Positions 22,400 to 35,723 of a DNA stretch of 64,000 nt are shown piece by piece (within the stretch, counting starts at the first letter, position 1; each line of letters starts with the position of its first letter). The notes under the pieces were generated by a model. The model saw only the letters and a program-made list of their open reading frames with translations, ran no database searches and had not been told where the DNA came from. The stretch covers positions 3,844,001 through 3,908,000 of the forward strand of contig JABWDB010000030.1 of assembly GCA_019614645.1 (NCBI GenBank), read 5' to 3'. The position numbers and the translations under genes were made by a program. The DNA comes from Stratiolaelaps scimitus (Eukaryota > Arthropoda > Arachnida > Mesostigmata > Laelapidae).

Positions 22400-25300
22400 A
22401 AACTAGTTACGAACCATGGCCTAAGAAAAAATACCTGCAGGGACAGAAAAATGTTTGGTAAAGGGATCTGTCATGCAAGCTTTGTAAATAAGCAGGGGTA
22501 CATGCGGATGACAGATACATAGCTGCACAGGGTATCACGTCGTTACAATCGTCCATTGTATCTACTATAGAACCACTAGAGGGGAAGGTCTTCCTATCCT
22601 GGTAATGTTTCCTGATGCAAAATAACTTCAAGGGTCCAGGCCCTGCTAAGGAAGTTTCCGGGCCTTTCGTTTTACTTCAGTCTTCTTCTATCATAGAACA
22701 CCTTACGACCTCCGTTGGCGTTGCCCGGAGCTGGGCTCAAAATACGTCTGTCATTAGACAGACGTTTCTGATAATTACTCTGACGAACCTGGCTGACTAG
22801 ACATTTAACGGGGTGCAGGAAGGAGAACCTCTAGTGTAGAAGCTCTCAGAAGCATCTTAGATTCGGTGTTAGGTCACGATACGACATATTATACAAAGAT
22901 AGATCTTACTCGACAGATACTATTTGGTCTCCAGAAAGTAATGCAAACCTTTATCGGCATAACATTGATCGAATTTCCGTAGTATCTTGTTTATTTAGTA
23001 GAAAACATGTTAATGCGGAATCTCCTCTGGAATATATGCACTCGAATACCTAATGCAGGACCACAGTGATACATGGTGTGAGTCGTAGCTTTCAATATAC
23101 TATCTAATTGTATTAGTAGCCTTGGTTCTACTTTTTGTTGCCAATAAACTCAATGTTATGGATTTTACGGTCCAGGTTAAATAAACATATTTTCATGGGA
23201 AGTGCATGATACGTGCGACGTAGACGATTTGAATATGAAGAATCTACCCTCATCTGCCATCGCTATTCACTGCTCGGATCTCCACATATACGAGGAAAAC
23301 GATATAGCAATACTTGAAGTTTTCTAGATCACTCACTGTAGCAGGCAATTGAGAAAACTACCGCGTAGCGTAGCCCGTGGTGAGAAAATCGCTTGGTGGA
23401 GCATCATACACGATCAAGTGGAGGTCTGGATATGTTTGTGAACACACTCAACATGAGTGATTAAACAGCGAAAGTTATCGGGTATAATGCACGATATTAA
23501 ACTTGGCTAAGGTAACTGCAAAGATACCTGCACAGGCACCTTCGAGTCGTAGGTAAGCTTGATCAGTTGTGTTCGCGGCGCGGATAGAGGGCGCGGATAC
23601 AATCGAAGCCTTCGGTATTCTTCGTCTTCGCCCAGTCAGCGAAAGCTTTCCTGAGAACAAGAGAGTTCGCTTTTTGCTGAAACAGTGGTTCTCGCGAACA
23701 GCAAACTGAATTAAATCAAACTATAGAACGAGTTGCTAATTCCGCTATCATTTCGGAATTTTCGGTGTTTCATTTGTCGAGAACTGCAGCATACGGCTTA
23801 CGAAGATTTTCTGAAACTCCCATTCTAGCTAAGCCGTTTAAGTTGTTGTTCCTACAAAAGACAAAGCGAACTCGAATAAACGCATTACCACATTATAATA
23901 GAGGGAATTGCACATTATTGGAAGACATGATATATAGCTTATTATCATATGGCTCTTTCGGCGTAATGATGACAGCGATGAGACAATTAATTACTTATTT
24001 AATATGCCATAAGAACTTGCGCGTCACACACAGTCCACCGCCTCGCCTGCCGAATGACATATATACACGCGCACACACAGACACCCATACAGACACACGT
24101 GAAATAGTAGCTGCCTAAATAGCTTAGCTAGAGATTAGTTTAATAATCCAACAGGACCAACGTGGTGACGTACACTCGTAATAAATATATGGTTTATTTG
24201 TCCTTGGCCACAACGTGAGCGTGGGTCTTCAGACAGGTTATGTTCGCGGTGTTTACAGAAACACGATACGGAACTAATTAGGTATTAAGTGTCATTGGGA
24301 TGATCTACCTTAATTAACATGCCAAAAGATAACAGCTTTATATTAGCGAGCATTCAGTGCGCCAGTCGCGATCTGATAAATTGACCTATTTTAAGAGGAT
24401 TACTTGCACGGATCACATTGAAAGCCTCCAACGTCCAACCAATTGAATCTTTGCGGTTGAAAAAGTTACCCTTCTCAAAGATAGGAAACAAGACCTTAGT
24501 GGGCTCCAATACGAGTTAAACATAAGCAAGATTATGTGTTAAATATTCAATCAGTCGAAGTAGCATCCGAAAACAAACAACCTAATAGCGTTGGTGTTTC
24601 GCCCTTTGCTCTTGGCATCACCTGATCTGCAGTTGATTGTTGATCCAATTGTTGATTCAACATCATCATCTAGGCGCAAGTAAGCGCAGAGAGTCAATCC
24701 ACTGTGCTTTCTCTTCTATTTTAGGGTGGTGGTTATGAGAGATAAGTATAAATAGGAATCAGTGGCGTATTTCCTAGAATGACAATGATAATCATAATGA
24801 GATGGCCGAACCTCGCCAATCTACAGTAACTTCGTCGGCTAAGAAAGGTATGTGAAGATAATAACAGAACAGAAAATTCATCTTGACATTGTTGTAAAGG
24901 GCTGATTTGGCCGATGACTGCGATATGTCTCGGCCTACATTAGATCTTTACGAGATATATGGCAGGATCATATCATGCTAGTTGAATCGTTAGTAAATCT
25001 AATTAAATAATATACAGGGTGAATCATGCGAATTATGTGCGAATATATAACATCCGAGTGGTCGGTTGGCATATGTTAGTAGCACTTACATCAGAGAGAT
25101 CATATTATGGGCCTGCAGGTAATGAGAATGCTTGTTAATTATGAAACAGCATCACCCTCACGAGTGTGATCGCCGCGAACGCTAGCATGGCACACGAATA
25201 GGCCGAAACTAAACGGAATATAGAATTTCCAGAAGTCCCAGATGTAACAAATCGGGGCATCACCATCAATCATTTGCCTTTATTTCCAGTTGTAAACACA

Positions 25301-27880
25301 AAGAAACCAAGAATAAACGAACGTAGACAAGGTTTGACAACGATTCGTGTAAAGCTCCACCTCTGCGCCTTGCGGTACATTCGTTCTTATGGTACATTTG
25401 TCAATCTCAAGGAACTGTGGTTACGAGAACACAGCTAGCACACCTGGTGTCAGATGCTCATGATACTCAGTGAACGGATCCGTCTACTGAGACGTATATG
25501 CGGTGCTAATTATATATGGCGTTGATTCGGTCGGTTGCTGTTTAGTGCAGCGCCTTCAGGGGCCCTTTGCCGAACTCAGGGGTTATGCTTCGTCGAGGCA
25601 GGTTATACATTCGGGGACGTGGTTGCTATTTATGATCGTACGCTGCTGGCGGCGCGACAAGAGGAACTGCTAACAAATGTCTGCAGGGTGCCACTGCCTT
25701 GATGGCGGTGCAGTCAGGCCAACTCCGGCTGCTCAATCCATCCATCCATCCGGTGGTGGGTCGGAGTTCGTGTCGGCGGCGTAGGTGACAAATGGTGTCA
25801 ACCATCGTTCCATTTTGTCCTTTCAAACTGGAGACAACTAAGATAGTGTGGCCTGTTTACGGTAATCGCTAAGGCACATACATAAGGCAATCGTTCAAAA
25901 TTGTTAGAAGCTTGAAATAACAGTGGACTCATAAGTAGAGCTGGTGGTCAGAATTGTTTTATATACTGCTGGAGCTTTTCCCTTGTTGGAGTATTGCTGG
26001 TACCTTTTTGTGAAAGTGAATATGATTTGTTAAATTACTATACATATCGAAAGTAAGATCTCACCTGGCAGGGAACTTCACCGAAAACAATGTTTGTGTG
26101 TGTGCATTTTCCTGAGTAAACGACTTCACAGTGGTTACGTTGTTACGCCGTCGCTGTTGGTGTAATAAAATACAATCGAGGAAAGTGCCCCCTTGCAGAA
26201 TCGCTTAGTGTACTTAAGTAATCGCTTGCTAGCGAGCCGGCTAATGAATGTATCGAAATACATTGTAAAAGTTGAAGTTCCTTTAACGAACAAATATACC
26301 TATATCTTTACCTAACATTGGAATAGCATCTATTTCGTTTAAATTCTCTAGTTCGCTTCGTCTAGTTTTGATCTTTCGCTCATCATATTTTGACAAAGAT
26401 ATTGTCGATTACCGCATAAACACTTAGTCGAATACGAATTAGCCATATCCTGGTGACGTATGCGCCTTGTCGGCTTGTCCTAAGCAACATAATTTCTTAT
26501 TCCACTGCTTCTTTAAGTCGATAAACTTCAGTTTGTCGTCGTCGTCCAAGTCGACTCATACATAGTCGTAGTACATTTATTATTGCAATTATTATTGTCA
26601 TGTATAAGTGTGATTTCGTCTACATATTTCGCTAGTGAGCACCATCCTTTTAGATTATAAATGCAATAAAATGAAGCTCACGTGATCTTATGAAGTCTTC
26701 TTCGAATCTAATGAGCAGACTTTCGACTCCCTAATGAGTAGAGAGCGTTTCCACACACGTACGCTATGACAGATATATAAGATAACCCACAAAAATCAGT
26801 GAAACTAAACGCGAATCTATTCTCTGTGATCTACGTACCATGCTACATCATGCGGATGAAAGGTTAGAATCACTAAGCTAATGACAGTGATCGGAGCTAT
26901 TGAAACTTCACTAGTTTTTGTTACATTAAACATTGACGACTTTCGGTTCACCTCAGGCGCTCATCTGATTTGGTTGAAAAGTGAAAACCGCTAAAACTGC
27001 GCAAGCCAAGTTCATAGTGACGTCTCTGTCGAAAGGCGGACGGGCTGCAGAGCAAAAAAACATGCCAGGTTTGATTGAATTCTCTGGAGAGATGGCAAAA
27101 TAACATGAGATGTGTGATTAGCGGCTGTTTTCTCCAAATGTAATGGTTATACTAGCCTAGAGAAGCACAAAGCCCAGGTTGAGACTGTGGGGCTTGACAA
27201 AGACGGGTTAGCACTGACGCGAGACAGAAAATCAGGATACACTTGAGCTATTTATATGGCATTCTACTTTCCTTCAGACAGCTACGCTTAGCAGCACATC
27301 GAGTGCTTCACTGGAATGGTTTTAGCTAATGAGTGAATAATTAGCTACAACAGGTTTCCCTGGGGTGTGAATAGCGATCACCACGATGCTCACGTATGAG
27401 TTTATTTTGTTTGAAATTCGAATAAGATACGCCACAAAGAGTTCAATATTAATTTGTGTATTCGGTGTCATCAGACAATTGCTAACATCGGCCTGTCACA
27501 TGTTCCTTGAATATTTTAAGTTCCAAGTGACAAGAAAGGCCACACGACAACGTCGAGGACAACCATAGCCAATGAAGATGTACACTGTGGCTTGCTGGGA
27601 AGATCTCTGTTCATTGCTCAAGACGCGTAAGGCTTCATTTCGATACAGTCGCGGCTGGTGTCGCCATATGGTATCTTCCTATTATTGTTATTGTCATTAT
27701 AAATATATTACAAGTACATTACAATTCCTCTTCAATCCCCAAGCCCCCGCGCCACCATTCCCAACCACCGCCGCCATCTGCCTTCATCACTTCTCATTAC
27801 TTCTCTTCGCACTTTGTGTATTCTACCCAAGAGCACACTGTCTCGAACAAAATTTCGATATCGTGCACTGTACGTGTAAG
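22400..27880. other. gene-free stretch
   Basis: No recognised coding frame. Open frames such as 23765-24118 + (117 residues) and 25626-25826 - have no familiar motif. Overall AT-rich, consistent with intron or spacer. Confidence 0.45.
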
Positions 27881-27889
27881 TCTCATAAT

Positions 27890-30075
27890 CTATAATTTAT
27901 TCATGGAATTATGTAGAATGATTTCGTCATCTAAGCTGCATATTAGACAATTCGTATCCATAGAATCTATACTGTCCTCTTCATGCTCCAAATTATATCT
28001 AGCCATTGTATAATATTTCGGCATTTCGATTCCACTGTCTGCAAAATAGGTCGTCTGATACTCTTGGAATTGGACTAGACGTTCTGGTGGCATCCGAAGT
28101 CCCTTTCTCTCTCTCTGATATATTTAGATACGTTTTGTCAACGATCTTTAATCGCCATTTTATTCACCAGCCACTCTTTTGTAAATATTTTTAGCACATA
28201 TTATTTTTGTGTTACCTTGTTTATTGTATGTTCACGCCATTGTCTATCTATTTCCATCGCCTCCGACGTGTATCTTGTCATCAGACCATTTCGTCGCCTG
28301 CCATTTACCCATTATTTATTATTTTCACTGTCAACATCCCCGTTGTCCCTCCAGTTCTATCCTTCTTCCTATTTTCGTATCGTGTTAATTAACACCTTAC
28401 TTATTAACCTTATCTCGGTAACGACCAACATCTCAAATTCCCGTTCAACAAATTGTGTTGCGAAGCTTCTGACACAAAGCGCAGGGTTCAATCTTATTTT
28501 GTTCATAGCATTTGTGGCTAGTGCCACTACCATATTTCCTCCTATTTGTTTCTTCGTACCAGTGCGCTATTCCACAGTTCGCACAATACACACACATCAA
28601 TGGCATATGTGTACATTAGAGTCTAACGACTGATCCATTCTAGAAGTTCGTGTACCACAGTGGCAACTCTACATGTCGCACATGTTCAGTGGATAGACCA
28701 ATGCTTGTTACTGTCACTTGAAACGCTCAATGGAGCCAGCAAGTTAGAAGCGTACTCCTATAATAATGTTCAATGAGCAGACAACATTATTGATTCGTGT
28801 GTGCCGTTTCAATTCATTGAAATGAATCTGAGTTTGAAGTCACTCAATAGGGGCAGTTTTTGTTAACTGGGAACTAAGACGGGAAGATTTATATCTGATC
28901 TATCCTGTCGTCCTTGGGCGTAAAACTTCACCTCATTCGATATCGATTGTCCGAACAATTATTGCTGTTTTTAAATGTGCATGAAATCGCTATACCGAAA
29001 TAGCATAGCTTAAAATGGAATAAAGATCAAAAGCCAACGAAATAATGTATTAATAAGATTCTTTTTCCCTATGATTATGCGATCCCGCCGATAACTATCC
29101 AGCTAATAACTGCCAACATCGTCGATGACGATTGATGCTGCTTAGTGTTATTGTTGCTATTCTTGTTAGTTTACAGAGGATATATAGACAAAGAAAGGTG
29201 CAGAGGGAATTGGACCGATTCGGCCAGCCTGTATATACAACTACTACTATTACTTGTATTAGAGAGCGCTTCCGTTTGCATTTCTACTTGTTCTTTGGTC
29301 TCTCCGCTGCGTCATTAATTTTTGTGTTTTCTTTATCTCTTTATTTAGTTTATTGAGATTAAAGATTATGTGGCCCTTTTGTAACTATTCTGTATTTTCT
29401 CATTCACAAATCGACTTCGAGTTTGTGTGCCCCATTTGCTCTTCACTTTCTCGATTTCTTTTCTTTTTAGTATTTATACTACAAATGATGCTCCCTGTGT
29501 TCTATTCTTTAACTCTCTCGCCCAGAAGCTCGAGGCTCCAAAAGTTCTCCTCCAATAATACAAGCTGTGTCTCGTGAGTTCTTCTGCATTGTAGAGCCTG
29601 ACTCGCCACTCTCCGTTGTATTACGTCCAGTCAGTCTGCTATGCTAGCGTTCATTGCATTTGCGTATGTAACAGCTGACACATACAGACTCTTCCATATT
29701 TCCCTCCGTGAATGGGAATCGGTTGCAAGACCACAGGGATTTCATCCTCACTAAGTCTCTGTTCCTGCTCGTTCTTGTATTTCTTATCGATGCTTCTTTT
29801 CTGAATACGTCTTCGTTATTTACTATTTACATTCCTAACTATTTGTCTATCCCGTTATACCTGTATCGTTTTTCCTTTGGATTTCAAGGTTGGTTTTCCT
29901 CTCTCTCTATCTGTTGCGAAAATTACAATTCATATTACCCAATTCTCCTGCAGTCTATCCAGAAATCTGGCATCTGCTCTAAAGCATTGTCAGCTGACAG
30001 ACCAGTGTCATCTGCATGTAATAGCGGACTGGCGTATATTTCTACACGTTCCTCTTGGTTTCTCATTTTTTAAGG
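27890..30075 (-). mobile_element. degenerate LINE relic, minus strand (RT catalytic box to C terminus)
   Basis: The plus strand is T-rich, as expected for the antisense of an A-rich LINE. Read on the minus strand, a frame through 30007-30018 gives EIYASPLLHADDTGLSADN, where HADD stands for the YADD catalytic box and the flanks match the usual LLYADDxxLLA pattern. Further on, at about 29650-29540, LDVIQRRVASQALQCRRTHE and FWSLELLGE match the block (lDxIQrrv...lG..r.t...W..lE) found near the C terminus of tick-type LINE polyproteins. A final frame, 28093-27890, ends C-LIC-SLDDEIILHNSM, a possible remnant of the terminal Cys/His knuckle. Many stops and frameshifts intervene. The catalytic-box part is well supported; the extension to 27890 is inference from colinear order. 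Confidence 0.6.
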
Positions 30076-30128
30076 GTAGACCTGTTTCCTTTGCTACTTT
30101 CCCTATTTGCAGAAGAAGCACAACTGAG

Positions 30129-30153
30129 TGTATATATATATATATATATATAT
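30129..30153. repeat. (TA)n microsatellite
   Basis: Uninterrupted TA dinucleotides just upstream, in LINE sense, of the minus-strand RT box. Confidence 0.9.
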
Positions 30154-30568
30154 TTGTTTTTATCGAGAACAATTCATTTGGCACCATAATGAGCTTATCA
30201 TGTCATTGAATATACAATATCCAGGTTGGAGTTGGGTTGAAGTAGTTCTTTGTTCGGTAAAAATACAAAGAGAAATCAACTTCACATTCACAAGCAGCGA
30301 GTGCCAGACCTGTACATTACAATTTGCATCAATGTGCCACCCTTCACACTGAGACGATTGGGAGGCAGCGAAAGATATTTATCACAATTCTACCCGTATA
30401 AATAATTCATAGAACAGCAAAACACACAATTTCCGTCAAAGGGCAATTCACTCACGTTTAGGTTTTTACATCAATATCACGTTCACTATCATACAAATAT
30501 ATGTCAATTATGCAAAACGAAACCAGAGCCAAAAATGTTTTACAGCACCTTATGTCAGGTATTGAGTA

Positions 30569-30614
30569 CGTATATATATATATATATATATATGTGTGTG
30601 AGTGTGTGTGTGTT
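30569..30614. repeat. compound (TA)n-(GT)n microsatellite
   Basis: TA run passing into a GT run with one GA interruption. Confidence 0.9.
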
Positions 30615-30649
30615 TGGGATAGCACCGGTGCTAATAATATCAATTACAG

Positions 30650-32890
30650 ATATCGAATGGTACTTCTTGGCTATTGTCTGTTGCCCTGTCCTGTGGGGTC
30701 AGATTTCAATGTGATGATATTTTTCAGTCGTGTATACCGGCCGGTGTTCATGTGTCCATGAGAATCAAATCAGCTCAGCGAACGAAGGGAGATGATGTTC
30801 ATACGGGTAGCGTGAATCGGAGAGATTGTAGCTACTTGTAGTATTATGATTCTCCTGGCTAGTGGCCCATAGAAATCGCAGAGTAAGTTTTAATAAGAAA
30901 AAAAACAGGAGATAGACAAGTCTGAACAATTCAGCAATGAAGATGTTTTTGGTTTGTTTAAAAAGTAAATGACTCATTTACTGTGCCTGATTGAAATAGC
31001 GGAGCCAGAGAGGATCATAAAGAAGATATAAAGTAGAAAATTAGCGTTCTCGCAAAATTGATATAGCTGAAGAAATGTCAATATATGTCATTCTAGAAAA
31101 GGGATTGGATACTTTCGGGTGATGAATGTTCCTAAAAGCAATTAGCTGACTCAGAACTACAAAAATCGAACGTTTCTTTTTCGTAAGCTACCTTATTATT
31201 TATGTAATACCCGGTTTGTGTTCGATATGTTGTATGATCCATGTCTCAATTTGCCTAAAGTCAAGTACAATTTGTGGCAGGCAATCAATAAATCAATACA
31301 ATAACGCACCCTCATCCCTTCTGCTGTGCTCTACGTGGTCCCTATTCATTACACAGGAGAATCTACTGCGGATCTAGCGTTATGGAAAACAGTTAGATTT
31401 TTGTTAGTGTAGTTTGTCGGTTTAATTGATTGTTAGATCATTATAAGAACCTTTTATATATACTGTGCCAACATGCAAAGGTAAGTTGATAAGGTGTACT
31501 GTTATTTCACTTGCATATATTATAGCGGTTGGGAGAAGTTGCGGCCATAGTGCTACCATCCGAGATAATATTGTCTTCCAGCAGAACCTGCTATACCACA
31601 CAACATAGATAAATTTCGTCGTGATAATTCAAGACATGGTGGTATATATTCTACAATATATGTTTATGTAAGTTTAATGCCGCCAGATCGACGGGATTGC
31701 CATTAGCCGTTTGATCCAATTGTTGTTCATGTAATTTCAATCTGACATGAAAATAGTGGTCTCCATTCTATCGAAATTTGTCAAGTGCTGTAGTTGATAC
31801 CAAATATAGTGAAGAGGAATTTGTTCTATAATTAGAGCAACCCCATCTACTTTTATAGATTGCTCGCTGGCAATAGCGATGTTTGTTGTGAACTAAGTGA
31901 GGACTGAACATAAGCCAGTCTCGTATGAATTTCGAACTCAACACTTAAAACTTGATGTCCATCATTCATAGCCTTGCTGGCCATATATCTTGTGAACATC
32001 CGCCGCAATAGGGCTTCTTCGAAAGTTACTGCCTCTTTCAAGCCGAAGTAAGGGACTGCCTATGGGGCAGGCTAACTTCATAAGGCGTGTGTCTCTCGCC
32101 TTCAATGGGATCTACGAGGATGTACGAGCCACCACAGGATAAACAATGAAATTGTACTGATCCTCTGTCCCTGGGGCAAACAAACGCTGTTCACGCGGAT
32201 GCGATAATGTCGATCTTCTGCAATTTAGACTCCTCGTCTCAATCCTTGTACCTGCAACACTGTTGAATAGCAAATGCTTTGAGTCAAGCTAATATACACT
32301 GTTGAGAAAGCTCAAGCTGATAAAACGAGTTATGAATCACAGCAGAGATTGATTGATCATGAACTGGCCTTGTGGACACCACACACAAGTATGTAGCGAC
32401 AATGTCGTAACAATATCCACGCCTAGCAGCAGTTGTAGTAGAGACCCTTGACAGATTCCAAGAGCTTTACAGAAATAGTTTGGCGTTCAAAACAATTACG
32501 CATTCCGCCATTGAGGCGCCATGAGGTAAACTTGAAAGTAAACGTAGCAAGGTTTCATAACTTTCGGAACATCCTGAATGTATATTTATCTTGTATAAAA
32601 CCTGGTAGATCATGTTACATCATGTCATTGGTATAATAATGACGAATGAATTGACGATGCTCCAAAGAACCCAGAAATTGGCGGGTATGAGCTGGCTGAA
32701 GGCGAGTAGCTCCCAACATTCCTTATCGAAGTAATTAATGCCTAGAAATTTCCGAGCTCTGGGGATAGGTGAATCCAGATATATTGAGTTTGCAAGTGTC
32801 ACACTTGTTACTCACTGTCGGCTGAGTGACGCATGTGTATCATTCATTCCCGAATCCCCCCGCCCAGAAAAAAACAAACTCTCAGCAATG
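30650..32890. other. gene-free stretch
   Basis: Nothing recognised. A slightly GC-richer patch at about 32040-32260 has no motif-bearing frame. Confidence 0.4.
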
Positions 32891-34442
32891 GGTCTGGGGT
32901 CAGGTATTTCGCGCCCAACCCCATGAAAATAGCTCTCAGCACTCAGTCGGCTGCCTTCCAGCCGGCGGCGAGACAGGAAGAAGGTCCTCACTGGTGAGAA
33001 CTTCAGTCGATCGCGTGGGCGATCAGTCGGAGTCGCCGGAACTGGTCTTCAGCGAGCATCGATCCAAACATTAGATGGGTCAAGGTGTACGAGGTGTATT
33101 GCCGCCCGCATGGATGGCGTTCGGATTAAATAGTGTTCTAAGCACGAAGACACCTGTGAGGGCCATCTCGAAAGTGGTTGGTTCTATTAGCGACTGGTGG
33201 AATATGATACGTGCGAGAGCTTTAAGGCGAAGCTTTTTAACCGTTGCCTGCCGGGGACGTCCAAATGTTTTTCTAATTTTGGTGTAGAGTCACGAGTGTC
33301 ACGCCATATGCGGACCCCATCCGTGCAGTCGAGGACTGCATGTCAGAGAAGCTAGCCGGATGTGAAATGTTCGACACCCCTTCTCATAGGCATGACCACC
33401 GAAAACCGAAAAGGTTCTATTGATGCAAACAACGGTGGCACATCGGAATGTAAAACCCAACCGCACGCACGATTAGGTATGCTGGAAAAATTTTTCTGGC
33501 GGTTCCGGCTAGTATTTCAACCACCAAATTGGAAGAACTAATCCGTTGCGGATTGGGAGCCTCAAAGCCTGTACTTGTCGCGCGAAGCTAATACAACAAC
33601 AACAACATGCAAGTCTTCACGAGGCACCGCTGGTAGCTAAGCTGTGCAGAGGCTGGAACATCGACCACTTCAGACTAGTGGAGGGCACGCTTTGCCATGC
33701 TGGACCGACGCAAGTTCGACGGGAAGCCAAGGTCTCAGTTTTCAGTCTGCCATCAGGATCATTCGGGTGAGGCGAAAACCGTCGGCGGCGTTTGAAGTCC
33801 CGATTATTCTTCGGATGATCGGGAGTGCTGCTTTTTCCTTCGCTGACTTTCAGCTGTTTCGATTTTTATAGCTAGCCCAGCTACCACTTGTGCAACATTG
33901 TTTCAAGGATGTGTCAAGAGAGGGGGCTGTTGGGAAAAGCCCAGATAAGTCAAACGTCATCTAGCAACCGGATGAAGTCAAACTATAGCAGAAAAGAAAC
34001 CGATGAATAATGCCTACCTCTGGTTAACACCACAAATGCTCGCCTGATATCTATATGGAGCCCGAGAAGCTAACCCGCCGCTTCGAGAAGATACTGCCCA
34101 GGTAAACTCGGCAACTCGTCGTCGAATCAACAGACAGGTGTCCGTCACAGACATGTGGGTGTGAGCAATAGTATAGGCACACGTGCGCCTGCCTGTTGTG
34201 AACGTCCTTGTTCTATGACAACGTCCACAGAGGATCCTGAGGATCCAAGGGAGAAAGTGCATTATTCGGCAGATCAGCCCAGCATCAGAACAAAGGCGCG
34301 TTACGAAAATACTTTACGACCCGAGGAGACAACGACGGTAGCATGGTCGGCTCCCGAGGGCATTCCGTCGGATAGATATGGCCGAAATGTAATAGAATGC
34401 AGCATATTAAGTAATATTATGAGTATAACGATCACGAAGTGA
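32890..34442. other. GC-richer, coding-like block of unknown nature
   Basis: Composition is closer to coding DNA than the flanks, and several plus-strand frames follow one another: 32826-33074, 33075-33287 (with SKVVGSISDWWNMIRARALRR), 33546-33770 (with KLCRGWNIDHFRLVEGTLC) and 34155-34442 (with RPEETTTVAWSAPEGIPSD). None carries a family signature that I recognise. A decayed transposon or a broken gene is possible. A short CAA run lies at 33595-33607. Confidence 0.3.
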
Positions 34443-34652
34443 TGATGTTTACCGAACAAAGATGTCGGCGGCAGGTAGACAACAAGAACTTGGTCGGCTG
34501 CCTTCGTGCTGACTACGGTTCTTCTCAATCTATGATAATACACATGTACATATTATATGACTCGAACGTTACGTATCAAGTCACGTTCTCATGGATTTTA
34601 GCGATTTGCTGTTGTTTTTTGTACATAGACACAGTTCTGTCACGTTACATAG

Positions 34653-34654
<2 letters not shown>

Positions 34655-34687
<33 letters not shown>
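34655..34687. repeat. (TA)n microsatellite
   Basis: Uninterrupted TA dinucleotide run. Confidence 0.9.
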
Positions 34688-34688
<1 letters not shown>

Positions 34689-35637
34689 CATTGTCTTATC
34701 CTAAGCTGCGTCGTCACTCAACGCTGAGGCCGATTGCTAGATTCAGTGATATCATCACTTTGTCATCGTTATCCTCGTGACATCGTGTAATTAACATACT
34801 GCATTATACTGAATGGTTTTAAATATGTAAAGTGAAGTTGAGCTCATATTCCATCATAATCCATCATCTCTTGAAGCGTTGGGCTAATTTTCAGCGGCAG
34901 CCAGCGGCTATTATAGCTCAATCGAGTGCCAAAAGCGCGCTTTCCTTTGACGAAAGTTATCTCAACTCAGCGCAAGATCACTATCACAATATGGATGTAC
35001 TTTAATTGAGTGAGCGCTCCCGTTCCACCAAAACGGAAGTCCAATGAAGAAAGTCACTTGGCCGAGACGACGATCCCCCTTACAGGACACAAGCAAAGTT
35101 CCAAGTCAGTTTTATAACATCTTATTGTATCCCGCCTTGTACGCTACGCGGACCTGAAAGTTAATCATGTTCATGCTTCGTTTTTTTCGCTTATTGTGTG
35201 ATTTCGATTTTTCACGATTTGGAAAGCCAGGTATTAATAAGCATTTGCTGAATGTTTGCTCGAATGACTTGCGAAATACTTAAGCCTAATTTGAGATTCG
35301 ATCCATAGCAAACGATGAGCAGATCATCTTCCATAATATGAAAACTTGACTAATTGAAAGGCGAATTGAAAAAAATGCATTGAATTAATTAAATTGTATA
35401 AACCCGTGGTATAATGACTCAGTTCAGAGGTAAAAAACGAATCTACCGCTGGTGGCGCTGGTAGTACAACGTACGGAATTGGTGGTCACGAGTTTTTGAC
35501 TAGATTATATTGCTGATCGCACAGCTCTGTTGACATCAACATCATGTCAACCTATTTTCTACCGTGAACAGCAGAGCCACTTGGGTAGATTTTCTTGACA
35601 CTTTCGAACTGAGGTCACTCCACCGCTAGTTCATATA

Positions 35638-35669
35638 TTAGGGTATACAGTTTGAACTCGCCGCTCTTT
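35638..35669 (+). repeat. mariner terminal inverted repeat, left
   Basis: Matches the reverse complement of 36886-36917 at 29 of 32 positions; preceded by the TA target site. Confidence 0.93.
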
Positions 35670-35723
35670 AAATGCCAATAACTTTTGAACTAAATGAGGT
35701 AGAACAAAGATTTTTGGTATGGG

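Noticed and set aside
27572..27895. 107-codon plus-strand frame and its T-rich neighbours as genes
   Set aside because: Composition-driven frames on the antisense side of, or next to, the minus-strand LINE relic.
29708..30073. 121-codon plus-strand hydrophobic frame
   Set aside because: It is the antisense of the LINE segment that carries the HADD box; hydrophobicity comes from T-rich sequence.
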